A DNA stretch of 64,000 nt from contig NZ_ATVT01000007.1 of the NCBI RefSeq assembly GCF_000420865.1, positions 124,001 to 188,000 of the forward strand, in the 5' to 3' direction. Shown here piece after piece: positions 9,635-17,164 of the stretch. The notes below the pieces were generated by a model, which saw nothing but the letters and a program-made list of their open reading frames with translations, was not told the origin of the DNA and did not search any database. This DNA is from Butyrivibrio sp. XPD2006. GTDB taxonomy: Bacteria > Bacillota > Clostridia > Lachnospirales > Lachnospiraceae. The translations under genes and the position numbers were made by a program. Position 1 is the stretch's first letter, and each line of letters begins with the position of its first letter.

Positions 9635-10693
9635 TTATTCCTTATCTCTGTTCCAAACGTATTTTGTATATCTGCCGCCACCAATCTTTATTATGCTTTC
9701 CGATGACAGAAGTTCTGACAGTGCCCTCTCAACAGTTATGCGGCTTATGTCAGGGCATTTTTCCATGATCTGCGACTTCGTGATCTCGCCGTAAGTATTT
9801 TTTATCAATTCAGCCACGCGCTCCGGTTTTGAAAGTCCGCTTGCAACCAATGTCTCTACTCTGTCAGAGAAATCTCTGTATGCGGCCACTACAACACCAA
9901 GCATATACTGTACAAACGGAACATAATTATTCTCTTCCTCATGCCAGTTAAGAGAACTTTCCTGCAGGCACTCATAATATGATGTTTTAGTCTTTTCAAT
10001 CAGATGCTCGATACTGATGTACTTTCCTACGATGTATCCAGCCCTATACAGCGTCAGCAATGTAAGCAGTCTGCTCATTCTTCCGTTGCCGTCATTAAAC
10101 GGATGGATGCATAAAAAATCCAGTATAAACATTGGTATCAGAAGAAGCGGATCTATTGTTCCGATCCCGAGAGCTTTGTCAAATTCATTACAAAGATTCT
10201 CGATTGCCTCGGGCGTTTCCCATGCAGGAACCGGCCTGAATCTTACAAATTTGTTGCCATGTTCGTCCTCTTCCTCAATAACGTTATCAGCTGCTTTATA
10301 CTTTCCGCCAATATCATAACCTTCAAATTTATAAAGATCTCTATGAAGCTGTAGGATCATATTTGGTCTTATCGAAATATAATCATGACTCTCATGGATT
10401 GTATTAAGCACATCCCTGTATCCGGCTATTTCGCGCTCGTTTCTCGTCTTAGGCGTAGTCTTATCTTTAACTAGTGCTTTCAGTCTCGCATCGGAAGTAT
10501 AGATACCTTCAATCTTGTTGGATGCCTCTGTACTCTGAATCTTTGCAATCTCCACAAGCTGTGTCAGCGTATCTGCCTTCGCTTCTATAAAAAGAGACTG
10601 CTCGCCTTTATACTCATGAATCTGTGTAAGAAGTGCCACTATTTCCGGTGTCAGTAGTTTTTCCCATTTTTTACTGTAATCAAAATTTCTCAT
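9635..10693 (-). CDS. Fic family protein with C-terminal winged helix
   Basis: A 352-aa Fic protein. The active-site loop HPFNDGNGR (197-205) is complete, so it should transfer AMP (or a related group) to a target hydroxyl. Upstream sits an inhibitory helix motif, SNKIEG (58-63), matching (S/T)xxxE(G/N), which places it among self-inhibited class II Fic proteins. The last 60 residues form a winged-helix-like domain (YGEITKSQIMEKCPDISRIT). It is the first gene of the hsd operon, 13 bp before hsdM, and directly follows the only good promoter in the region. It may regulate the operon through its HTH or act as an accessory toxin or effector. Neither role can be shown here. Confidence 0.92.
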   Translation of the reverse strand: MRNFDYSKKWEKLLTPEIVALLTQIHEYKGEQSLFIEAKADTLTQLVEIAKIQSTEASNKIEGIYTSDARLKALVKDKTTPKTRNEREIAGYRDVLNTIHESHDYISIRPNMILQLHRDLYKFEGYDIGGKYKAADNVIEEEDEHGNKFVRFRPVPAWETPEAIENLCNEFDKALGIGTIDPLLLIPMFILDFLCIHPFNDGNGRMSRLLTLLTLYRAGYIVGKYISIEHLIEKTKTSYYECLQESSLNWHEEENNYVPFVQYMLGVVVAAYRDFSDRVETLVASGLSKPERVAELIKNTYGEITKSQIMEKCPDISRITVERALSELLSSESIIKIGGGRYTKYVWNRDKE

Positions 10694-10751
10694 TTTAATA
10701 TCCTCATTTATACATCAATTTACTCATAAGCGGATATAATGATGCATTTAA

Positions 10752-10780
10752 ATAATAACACTCATTATACTCATCGTCAA
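10752..10780 (-). promoter_or_regulatory. Promoter of the fic-hsd operon
   Basis: Read on the minus strand: -35 TTGACG (10775-10780), a 17-nt spacer, and -10 TATTAT (10752-10757). The fic start codon lies about 59 nt downstream. Spacing is ideal and it is the only good match before the eight-gene run. Confidence 0.65.
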
Positions 10781-10782
10781 CG

Positions 10783-10818
10783 TTAATTGCATCATTTTTG
10801 CGAAAATGATGCAATTAA
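10783..10818. repeat. Perfect 36-bp palindrome just upstream of the fic-hsd promoter
   Basis: Two 16-bp arms (TTAATTGCATCATTTT and its exact reverse complement) flank a 4-nt centre (TGCG). It abuts the -35 box on its upstream side, and a related half-site (AATTGATGATG) follows at 10820-10830. It is most simply an operator for a dimeric regulator, perhaps the winged-helix part of the Fic protein. It is not followed by a T-run in the minus direction, so a terminator is less likely. The 424-bp gap between fic and peptidase E (10694-11117) holds this site, the promoter, a terminator and a gene remnant. Confidence 0.7.
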
Positions 10819-10908
10819 GCAATTGATGATGTAATTAAATAGTTTATCTATAAAATAGTTAGGCATCATATCTGTTCTCTTTTTGCTACTTTATTTGCTA
10901 CTAACCTA

Positions 10909-10939
10909 AGAAAAAGCACTCTGCATCACACAGAGTGCT
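10909..10939 (-). terminator. Intrinsic terminator
   Basis: On the minus strand a perfect 9-bp stem (AGCACTCTG with CAGAGTGCT) and a 7-nt loop are followed by TTTTTCTT. It isolates the fic-hsd promoter from transcription arriving from peptidase E and the genes above it. Confidence 0.8.
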
Positions 10940-11043
10940 CTCATCATTCATCGAGTAGTTCACCTTAAAAGGTGTAAACAAGGTGTAAATCAGATACTAC
11001 TCTGCCCACAAATGGCTTATTTCCGCCATTCTTTGCTTTGGCA

Positions 11044-11082
11044 TTAAATCCTGCCGTGGCAGACGAATAGTATTCTTATCAT
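11044..11082 (-). pseudogene. 5' remnant of a low-molecular-weight protein tyrosine phosphatase
   Basis: After a good ribosome site (AAGGAG) an ATG at 11082 opens a frame reading MIRILFVCHGRI and then a stop at 11044-11046. The first ten residues match the N-terminus of Firmicute low-molecular-weight tyrosine phosphatases (ILFVCHGNICRSPMAE), including the nucleophile Cys of the P-loop. Homology stops exactly after the Gly. A short stretch encoding MAE follows in another frame at about 11021-11029 and may be decayed sequence or chance. The clean break looks like an insertion or recombination junction rather than slow decay. The rest of the gene is not in the window. Confidence 0.55.
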
Positions 11083-11095
11083 TTATCTTTGCTCC

Positions 11096-11132
11096 TTTTT
11101 GGTCCCTGGGGACGGAGTCAAGGGACCATTTT
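11096..11132. repeat. REP-like palindrome, copy 1
   Basis: GGTCCCTGGGGACGGAGTC then AAGGGACCATTTTTT. This is one unit of the element seen at eight loci between 11.1 and 34.3 kb. It forms the C-terminal codons and the TGA stop of the peptidase E gene (ending Met-Val-Pro). Confidence 0.85.
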
Positions 11133-11822
11133 TTCAACAGGAATCACTTCCAGCTCCTTCTTTGTATGATCTGAAAACAGCCATGCTTTTGCACCTGGGC
11201 GCGATCCAATAATAAACTGCTGCCCGGAGGCTTCCACGAATGCAGTTTCATTTTCCAGAGCCAGTCCGTCATACTCGGTGTCTGAGATCATTATGTCAAA
11301 AGATTCTCTTCCCTCCTCATTGTAATGAGGGCAAAAGCAATATGGAAATATTCCCAGCATTCCATCCACAATCGTGTATTTCCAATCTTCGCCTCCGGTA
11401 AAGCTGTCGCTGTCACTGTGTCCGGATTTAAACCAGCATATGGCACCTGCACTGAGGCCGGTCAAAACAGCTGTGTCGTTCTCATATATTTCTTTTAACT
11501 TCTTATCCAATGAATGCTGTTTCCAGATTCCCATCATTGTTCTTGTATCGCCACCACCTACATAAATAACATCAGCCCATTCAAGTCTGCTGTCGATTTC
11601 ATCAGAGCTCAGCTCACCCTTAGTCAACGGCAGGTTTTTTACATTACAATTCAGCTTGCCAAATGCAGTCTTGATGCCTATGAAATAACCATCCGAATCC
11701 ATGCTGGCTGTCCCGATAAACAGCACATTTGGTGCTTCCTTTCCGGATAGCTTTAGTGCGTATATATTTAGTTTTTCAGTAGTATCAAGTTCCCCACCAC
11801 TGATGGCAACTACTCTTCCCAT
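11118..11822 (-). CDS. Peptidase E-like serine peptidase (family S51)
   Basis: A 234-aa protein with the peptidase E/cyanophycinase fold signature. It opens with a GGGE-like turn (VVAISGGE), has YVGGGDTRTM in the middle, and carries the nucleophile elbow GLSAGAICW with Ser at about residue 124. Family members cleave Asp-X dipeptides in the cytoplasm. An upstream ATG at 11834 sits directly on the GGAGG, too close to use; the ATG at 11822 gives the usual family N-terminus (MGRVVAISGGE). The last residues, MVP, and the stop codon come from REP copy 1, so the native C-terminus has probably been altered slightly. Catalytic residues look intact. Confidence 0.87.
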   Translation of the reverse strand: MGRVVAISGGELDTTEKLNIYALKLSGKEAPNVLFIGTASMDSDGYFIGIKTAFGKLNCNVKNLPLTKGELSSDEIDSRLEWADVIYVGGGDTRTMMGIWKQHSLDKKLKEIYENDTAVLTGLSAGAICWFKSGHSDSDSFTGGEDWKYTIVDGMLGIFPYCFCPHYNEEGRESFDIMISDTEYDGLALENETAFVEASGQQFIIGSRPGAKAWLFSDHTKKELEVIPVEKMVP

Positions 11823-11861
11823 AGCTTTAAACATCCTCCAATATCATCTTTTCAGAAAAGA

Positions 11862-13112
11862 TCATGCTCTTGCTGCTTCTATCTGATCCAGAACATATTC
11901 AAGTTCAACGTCTTTTCCGATATTCTCAGGCTTCCACGGTATATAAACATCAACCGGAACACCCTTTTGACCAAGGCCTTTGCCATGATCGATCCGTGTA
12001 TCTCTGGAGGTTGGATAAGTCAGCTTAAAGTCACCAAATTCAACCATATTTACGTTGGAATAATCAGTGATTCCACTTGTCGGCCTGCCCACTACGGTTA
12101 CCTTCGGTGAAAAAGACATTGCTTCCACGAAAGCATCTCCCGAGGAGCCGCATCTCTCATCAGTAATGACAAAGACCCTTTCGGGATCCTTTCTTCCGCA
12201 CATATCAAGCGGTGGTTCATCCTTCTCCTCAATCAGACCTTTCCCGTATTTTTCCTCAAGGTCTGACAGCATCTTATCAACCATCGGCTTCAGATCATCG
12301 GGAATCGCATCTCCAAAAAAGCTTTTAAGGAGCCTGCGTCTGTCATCGCAGTTTCTTGCTGAATAGTTTATGGCAATCGGATACTCCTGCCTGATATATT
12401 TACTTACAGGCTCGCCCTCAGGAAAGCAGTATTCGAAAAGCGGGAAAAAAGCTCCATCAGCCCCTCCACCATTATCACGGACGTCAATTATCAGATTCCT
12501 GCAGCTGTCGAGCTGCTGCCTGCATTCGTCATACAATTTACTGATAGCCTCAGCATCAACAAAATCTGCCAGTCTTAAATACAGAGTGTCCTTATCATAA
12601 CTTTTATAATAATAGCTCTCTGCCGGTTCGGGTTTTGTTCCAAGTCTAACCGGAATCTCTGCGCAGGATCCATCCCCATGCTCTACCGTCAAGGTGCTAT
12701 AAAACTTAATGACCGCCGGCCACAGCATACCCTGACGTTCCAAAGACTCACCCATGAGCATGATCTTTTCTTTATCTGCCATCTTCGGAATAGTCATTCC
12801 GTCAATCTTCGTTATTCTGTCTCCCGGAACAAGTCCGGTTTCACCATCTGCCTCTGTAACATAAAGTACATCTTCGTATCGCATAACAGAAAAGTGGGCG
12901 TTCTTCAATTCAGCATCTGAAAAGCCAATATGGGCAAAAACCTTAAACCCTGCCAAATACTGCTGAACAGCATGAACAAACTCTTTTCTGTCCATGTCGT
13001 TGGTTATCATTACTGAGTACTTTTCATATTCCCCCGCGCCGTAATCAGGATATGTAGCGGAATCATGCTCCATGATGCTACCTATCTCACGGAATATCTC
13101 TGTATAAGTCAC
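11862..13112 (-). CDS. S41 family (C-terminal processing-like) peptidase with PDZ domain
   Basis: A 416-aa protein. After a helical N-terminal region there is a PDZ-like segment (GLVPGDRITKIDG, about 93-105). The S41 protease core follows, with LIIDVRDNGGG (about 207-217) and the nucleophile motif GSSGDAF (about 322-328). No Sec signal peptide is visible, so a cytoplasmic location is likely. The frame stays open up to 13391, but that would overlap the upstream P-loop gene by about 150 bp. The GTG at 13112 follows GGAGGAG with a 5-nt spacing and is chosen instead. The 130 bp between it and the upstream stop holds nothing I recognise. The substrate is unknown. Confidence 0.85.
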   Translation of the reverse strand: MTYTEIFREIGSIMEHDSATYPDYGAGEYEKYSVMITNDMDRKEFVHAVQQYLAGFKVFAHIGFSDAELKNAHFSVMRYEDVLYVTEADGETGLVPGDRITKIDGMTIPKMADKEKIMLMGESLERQGMLWPAVIKFYSTLTVEHGDGSCAEIPVRLGTKPEPAESYYYKSYDKDTLYLRLADFVDAEAISKLYDECRQQLDSCRNLIIDVRDNGGGADGAFFPLFEYCFPEGEPVSKYIRQEYPIAINYSARNCDDRRRLLKSFFGDAIPDDLKPMVDKMLSDLEEKYGKGLIEEKDEPPLDMCGRKDPERVFVITDERCGSSGDAFVEAMSFSPKVTVVGRPTSGITDYSNVNMVEFGDFKLTYPTSRDTRIDHGKGLGQKGVPVDVYIPWKPENIGKDVELEYVLDQIEAARA

Positions 13113-13242
13113 AATCTCTCCTCCGAATTTTGATATATCATTTCTGAAAACTCTTGCAGTCATTGAATTTGGCAAAACGGCCAAGAGCCCGCTCCAGTTC
13201 CCTGTTCTTTCGTAATTGTAAGCATACCTAGCTATACCTTCT

Positions 13243-14001
13243 TTAATATTCCTTTGACTTGAGTTCCAAGTATTTCCCCTCAAATACTTCTCTGCAGATC
13301 CTAAGTTCCAGCTCCTGCCTGTGCCTGAAATGGTCAAGTAATGCCTTTGGTCCTGACAAGTTCTTTTCCCGGGCATAAGGAGAATTATCAAAATAGCTCA
13401 TCATCAGCGGAAACCACATCTCATTCCCCTTGTCATCCGACCTTTCCTTCCTTATAACATCAATGTTTGATGCTATGTCATCGGTCCTGATATACATGAT
13501 CTGATATTCCTTGCCGGCAAGAGCTTCTTTCACTTTCCTGTAAAAATCAATAATCTCCTGATCGCTGCATTTTTGGAACAGTATCATGTCCTCTACTATA
13601 TTTTGAAAAAGAGAACACTCAAAAATATACTTATCTCCGCTCCAGCTCCGAAGCCTTCTTAGAACAATTTCTCTGAAACTATCCGGTGCAAGATTCCCGT
13701 TATAAATTTCATACCTTTCAAGATCCTTGTGAAATCCCGGGATGTCAGTAATGATCTTAGTGTAGCAGATGATTATGTGGTCGTCTTCTTCATAGCTCTT
13801 TTCCATGATCTCACTGCGGATATCGCTGTACTTATCAAGGATTCCTGCATAAGTTTTCTTATCAACATAAGCACACCACGCAAGCTCCACAGGAGAATAA
13901 TCGCCCTCGCAAACAGCCTTGTAGTCATGATACTTCTCCGAGAGCCGCCTTACAAGTGTGCTTTTGCCACTTCCCTGTAATCCTTCAACAAAATAATTCA
14001 T
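13243..14001 (-). CDS. P-loop NTPase, probable kinase-like protein
   Basis: A 252-aa protein with a Walker A motif at the very start (GLQGSGKST, residues 7-15), as in small-molecule and nucleoside kinases. No clear Walker B or known lid motif could be assigned, and I do not recognise a named family. Its ATG overlaps the stop of the upstream acetyltransferase (ATGA at 13998-14001), so the two are translationally coupled. The pairing of a P-loop kinase-like protein with an acetyltransferase is reminiscent of drug- or toxin-modifying gene pairs, but no substrate can be named. Confidence 0.75.
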   Translation of the reverse strand: MNYFVEGLQGSGKSTLVRRLSEKYHDYKAVCEGDYSPVELAWCAYVDKKTYAGILDKYSDIRSEIMEKSYEEDDHIIICYTKIITDIPGFHKDLERYEIYNGNLAPDSFREIVLRRLRSWSGDKYIFECSLFQNIVEDMILFQKCSDQEIIDFYRKVKEALAGKEYQIMYIRTDDIASNIDVIRKERSDDKGNEMWFPLMMSYFDNSPYAREKNLSGPKALLDHFRHRQELELRICREVFEGKYLELKSKEY

Positions 14002-14519
14002 GCAATCCCCTTTCTGGTCAACCTATTCCCCCGAAGTTTTAGCTCTTTTCCGGAATCCGTTACAAGCTCCTCCGTATCAAGAGCTTCAATCTCGTAACTG
14101 TCAGCGAATTTGCTCAGTAACTTGTTACTACCTGCATTTCGAACATCGGCTTCGTAGAAAAATTCTGTCTTGCCGTACTTACTGTTAGCATAGTCCAAAA
14201 TGTATTTCAGCGCTTCATACGCATAGCCCTTTCCCTGCTCGGATTCTATGATCCACACTCCAAGTTCCGGGCAGTCTCCTGAAAGCCCGTGCGTTTCGAC
14301 GCTTCCGACGAATCTCTCATCAGTATCAACAACGGCAAAAACAAGAGTTTCCTCTTTTTCCATCTCATCAAGAAAATCCTGAAGAAGGGCTCTTGCATCC
14401 TCAATGGTCTCAAAGGGGTCAGGCCACTGATATTTGGTAATCTCCTCGTTAAAGTTCTTGTAATAGTCCTCAAGATATTTCATATCAAAAGGAATAATCC
14501 TGATTTTTCTGTTTGTCAT
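13998..14519 (-). CDS. GNAT family N-acetyltransferase
   Basis: A 173-aa acetyltransferase of the RimJ/RimL-like group. It shows the acetyl-CoA binding region ELGVWIIESEQGKGYAYEAL (about 109-128; the Q/R-x-x-G-x-G/A element is EQGKGYA) and a following ADVRNAGSNKL motif. It would transfer acetyl from acetyl-CoA to an amine or protein N-terminus. A TTG one codon earlier is possible, but the ATG at 14519 sits 6 nt after GGGAGG. It leads a two-gene unit with the P-loop protein. An intrinsic terminator lies only about 33 nt upstream of its start, so the unit may be controlled by attenuation or may simply follow the end of another transcript. Confidence 0.85.
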   Translation of the reverse strand: MTNRKIRIIPFDMKYLEDYYKNFNEEITKYQWPDPFETIEDARALLQDFLDEMEKEETLVFAVVDTDERFVGSVETHGLSGDCPELGVWIIESEQGKGYAYEALKYILDYANSKYGKTEFFYEADVRNAGSNKLLSKFADSYEIEALDTEELVTDSGKELKLRGNRLTRKGIA

Positions 14520-14551
14520 CAAATTCCTCCCGTTTCATCTGCCACTGCAAA

Positions 14552-14583
14552 CAAAAAAGCCTATTCTGCATACGCAAAATAGA
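14552..14583 (-). terminator. Intrinsic terminator or attenuator before the GNAT gene
   Basis: On the minus strand CTATTTTGC pairs with GCAGAATAG (one G-U pair) and TTTTTTG follows. It is 33 nt upstream of the GNAT start codon. A second GTCTATTT about 15 nt upstream could pair alternatively, so regulated read-through is possible. The leader matched no riboswitch or T-box consensus I know. Confidence 0.6.
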
Positions 14584-14755
14584 CTCACACAAATAGACCT
14601 ATATCATAGGACATGAAATGCATGATAATCCAGATTAAGCGTACACAAAACAGCTGCAGTAAGCAGCTATCAAAAACATCGTGTTCACCTAAGCCAAATT
14701 ATCTGATAAACATTTCTTCACCTATACGCAAAGCGTTCTTTCTGTATATTTAAGA

Positions 14756-14788
14756 CCTTCTAATACTAACATATGCAGTATTAGAAGG
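14756..14788. repeat. Inverted repeat after the HigA-like gene
   Basis: Perfect 12-bp arms (CCTTCTAATACT with AGTATTAGAAGG) and a 9-nt loop, 24 nt after the HigA-like stop. No T-run follows on either strand, so it may be a 3' stabiliser or a weak terminator. Confidence 0.5.
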
Positions 14789-14811
14789 CAAATGATATAC
14801 ATAGTTCTTTA

Positions 14812-15096
14812 CTATAGCTTTTTCGGAACAAACTCTATCCTGAGAGTACTGTCCATCGCATCCGCAAGGCGTTTCAAAAGAGCGATACTTGGATTCCTTG
14901 TTCCCTTCTCGAGACGGCATATATCAGCCTGACTAATACCACTTTTCTCCGCCAATTCCGTTTGCGTCATTCCGGCTCGTATACGCGCATCTAATATAGC
15001 TCTTGTTATATTCATTTCCGGCTGAAGCGCTTCATACTCCTTTTTAAAATCAGGATCCTGCATCAGTTCATTGGTAAGTTCTTGTAAATCACTCAT
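14812..15096 (-). CDS. XRE-family HTH protein, HigA antitoxin-like
   Basis: A 94-aa protein with a helix-turn-helix at about 43-66 (TQTELAEKSGISQADICRLE) and the C-terminal LKRLADAMDSTLRIEF segment typical of HigA antitoxins. HigA normally follows a HigB (RelE-like) toxin gene. Here the gene immediately before it in transcription order is the unrelated 15180-15728 protein, and a dedicated promoter and dyad lie directly upstream, so it appears to be transcribed alone. The start at 15096 has GGAGG 9 nt before it. It is either an orphan antitoxin or a stand-alone regulator. Confidence 0.82.
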   Translation of the reverse strand: MSDLQELTNELMQDPDFKKEYEALQPEMNITRAILDARIRAGMTQTELAEKSGISQADICRLEKGTRNPSIALLKRLADAMDSTLRIEFVPKKL

Positions 15097-15116
15097 ATAT
15101 GCCCGCCTCCTTTCTT

Positions 15117-15152
15117 TATGCTATATATAACATAATCTCAATTTTTAGTCAA
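15117..15152 (-). promoter_or_regulatory. Promoter and operator dyad of the HigA-like gene
   Basis: On the minus strand: -35 TTGACT (15147-15152), a 17-nt spacer, and -10 TATATA (15124-15129). An 18-bp near-perfect dyad, TATGCTATATATAACATA (15117-15134), covers the -10 box. This is the usual arrangement for antitoxin autorepression. Confidence 0.65.
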
Positions 15153-15179
15153 TCATAAAGCACTCAGAGCAAGAACCAC

Positions 15180-15728
15180 TCAAAGCATTGACGGCAAATT
15201 CCGTACAACAAATTCCTGTCCGTTTTTATCATATACAACTCTGTAATATGAGTTTCCGCTCATACTGGTCTGAAGCGAATGCGTAATACCTACAGCCTGA
15301 GCTTTCTCTGTGGTGAAAGTAACTTTCTTGCCAAGCCTAGTATCTTCTGTTTCGATCAGATAACCATTTCTCTTAAGCCAGTCTGTTATTGGCCTGTATG
15401 ATAATTTCTTGTATACCGTTTCATCAATTCCGGAATTCAGCTGTTCAGTCAGTCTTGTAATTGTCTTAACCTCAACATATTGGAAGTCAGAAAGAGTTTC
15501 AATCGGGAATTCCTTTTTCTTACTACCTTTAGATTTCCCAATAATTCCGTTATTATTCTTGAGTTCTACCAGTACATCTTTTATAAAAAACATGCTTCTG
15601 ATAATAATGGGATCATTCATCACGTCGTCACTATCAGCTATAGTATTATTTACAGGATTCTTACCCTCAGCAATGCGCTCTACATATATAATTGCATTTT
15701 CAAGTTTTTCTAAATCAAATCTTTCCAC
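15180..15728 (-). CDS. Uncharacterised protein paired with a small HTH regulator
   Basis: A 182-aa protein with a predicted helical N-terminal half (DLEKLENAIIYVERIAEGKNPV) and a basic linker (GKSKGSKKKE). The C-terminal half, with RPITDWLKRNGYLIETED, looks like a winged-helix module for reading or binding nucleic acid. I recognise no named family. It starts 6 bp after the stop of the small HTH gene and shares its promoter. Such small-HTH plus uncharacterised-protein pairs often sit in accessory regions. A regulator/effector pair is possible, but the sequence does not show which role it plays. Confidence 0.7.
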   Translation of the reverse strand: MERFDLEKLENAIIYVERIAEGKNPVNNTIADSDDVMNDPIIIRSMFFIKDVLVELKNNNGIIGKSKGSKKKEFPIETLSDFQYVEVKTITRLTEQLNSGIDETVYKKLSYRPITDWLKRNGYLIETEDTRLGKKVTFTTEKAQAVGITHSLQTSMSGNSYYRVVYDKNGQEFVVRNLPSML

Positions 15729-15734
15729 TAATAA

Positions 15735-15950
15735 TCAATCTCCATTTCTTTTATTTTCCTCATTGTTCCTCGCAAGTTTTTCCATTTCAATCTTATATGC
15801 CATCAATCTTAGGAGATAATCCGGCATCTTCCTATTTCCCAGTTCCCAGTCCTGAAGCGTGCGATACGGTATATCGAAATATGTGCAGAACTCCTTCCTG
15901 GACATTCCTGTGCTGTTTCTTAATTCTATAAGATAATCCTTACTATCCAT
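15735..15950 (-). CDS. Small XRE-type helix-turn-helix regulator
   Basis: A 71-aa protein. MDSKDYLIELRNSTGMSRK then EFCTYFDIPYRTLQDWELG is a compact helix-turn-helix of the kind found in small Firmicute regulators. A frame open to 15971 begins with TTG; the ATG at 15950 follows AAGGGGG at 7 nt and is preferred. It heads a two-gene unit with the 15180-15728 gene. A promoter with two copies of a 10-bp repeat is just upstream, so autoregulation is likely. Confidence 0.8.
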   Translation of the reverse strand: MDSKDYLIELRNSTGMSRKEFCTYFDIPYRTLQDWELGNRKMPDYLLRLMAYKIEMEKLARNNEENKRNGD

Positions 15951-15993
15951 CCTCAATCCCCCTTTGGCCAATATTCAATCCATCTTCTATACT

Positions 15994-16036
15994 CATTGCG
16001 TATACACATATTATTATACACATTGCGTATTGTCAA
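15994..16036 (-). promoter_or_regulatory. Promoter with two direct-repeat operator sites
   Basis: On the minus strand: -35 TTGACA (16031-16036), a 17-nt spacer, and -10 TAATAT (16008-16013). The 10-bp sequence CATTGCGTAT occurs at 15994-16003 and again at 16021-16030, 27 bp apart, one copy on each side of the -10 box. It is the probable binding site of the small HTH protein encoded downstream. Confidence 0.7.
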
Positions 16037-16060
16037 TAGCAAAAGAAAAAGACATACCTT

Positions 16061-17164
16061 TTATCGATATGCCTTCTCCATCAAGTACTTATGCACATTT
16101 TTCGCTGCCGCCCTTCCGGCGCCCTTGTGTTCTTTCTCAAAGTCTTTTACCAGATTCTCAATTGCATTTATGGCAGACGGGCCCTGATCATCGAAAGCAA
16201 CAGCATTGTCCTTAGTCGATTTACCAAGCCATAACCTGGCACCTTTTCTGAGTTCATAGGCAGGCGCTTCGTCGAAAGCTTTTGCATATCTGATCGCAGT
16301 GTCCACAGACTTTTTCATATCAGCATGCTCAGAAAGTATTTCGTATACGACTGCCTTGATCACCTCCAGGTGCGAGAGCATTTTCGTCCCGAAGCTGCCT
16401 CTATCTTCTTCGTAAAGAGTTTTCAATATGTGCTCAGAATACAGGATCAGTTCAAGGGCAGTATCATACTTCTTCTCATCGATAAGCGGCCCGATCCAGC
16501 GCCCCGTGACATTTATCACATCCATACTTCTGATATAAAGTCCTTCGGAAAAGAGCTCGTAAGCTTTTTTATTGTCTTTGTTATCGCGGTAGACTTCCCC
16601 TATTTCCGCGTCACAGATTGCCTTTATGTTAATTGATTCCAAAAGCTCGATTTTCTTCTTTTTGTCTTTTTCAAGCGCAGCAAGATCGTGAAGAATTGCA
16701 AATTCATGGCGGTTTTTCTGATTGTCATCCGGGATGTTAAGTTTGGCTTTCTGAAAAAGCTCTTTTGCCTGATTCCGCATTGACTCATCGCCGGTCTCAT
16801 ACCAAAGCACATAGCGAATGTTCGCAGCAATCATAAGGAGCTCAAAATCGTTGGGATACTTGGCCAGTGCCTTGGAACACTCCATAATAGCTTCATCCAT
16901 CTCATGCTTTTTGTAATGCTCCTTGATCCTCTCTAGCATCTCCGGGACTTTTTTCGCAGGAGTATCAAAACCAACAAGGACATCTACAGAAATCTCAAAG
17001 AAATCGGCAAGTTCCATGATCATTGATATGTCAGGAATGCAGTTCCCGTTCTCCCACTTCGACACCGTGCCCACAGTTACTCCAACCGCCTCAGCCAGCT
17101 GTTCCTGCGTAAGCATTTTGTCTTTTCGATATTTCTTGATGTTCTCGCAGAGATTATGTCTCAT
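16061..17164 (-). CDS. XRE-type regulator with a TPR-like C-terminal domain
   Basis: A 367-aa protein. Residues 8-62 are a canonical helix-turn-helix (LTQEQLAEAVGVTVGTVSKW). The rest is a helical repeat domain resembling tetratricopeptide repeats (KALAKYPNDFELLMIAANI, and KAYELFSEGLYIRSMDVINV). Proteins of this layout often sense a peptide or metabolite through the repeat domain. The gene begins 11 bp inside the end of the MFS transporter gene, so the two are coupled and the regulator probably controls the exporter. The ATG at 17164 has AGGAA just upstream. Confidence 0.85.
   Translation of the reverse strand: MRHNLCENIKKYRKDKMLTQEQLAEAVGVTVGTVSKWENGNCIPDISMIMELADFFEISVDVLVGFDTPAKKVPEMLERIKEHYKKHEMDEAIMECSKALAKYPNDFELLMIAANIRYVLWYETGDESMRNQAKELFQKAKLNIPDDNQKNRHEFAILHDLAALEKDKKKKIELLESINIKAICDAEIGEVYRDNKDNKKAYELFSEGLYIRSMDVINVTGRWIGPLIDEKKYDTALELILYSEHILKTLYEEDRGSFGTKMLSHLEVIKAVVYEILSEHADMKKSVDTAIRYAKAFDEAPAYELRKGARLWLGKSTKDNAVAFDDQGPSAINAIENLVKDFEKEHKGAGRAAAKNVHKYLMEKAYR

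Noticed and set aside
10940-11000. Short frames resembling the C-terminus of a tyrosine integrase next to the terminator
   Set aside because: No recombinase catalytic motif is present and the frames are interrupted, so resemblance cannot be told from chance.
13113-13391. N-terminal extension of the S41 peptidase
   Set aside because: It would overlap the upstream P-loop gene by about 150 bp, and a GTG with a strong ribosome site lies at 13112.
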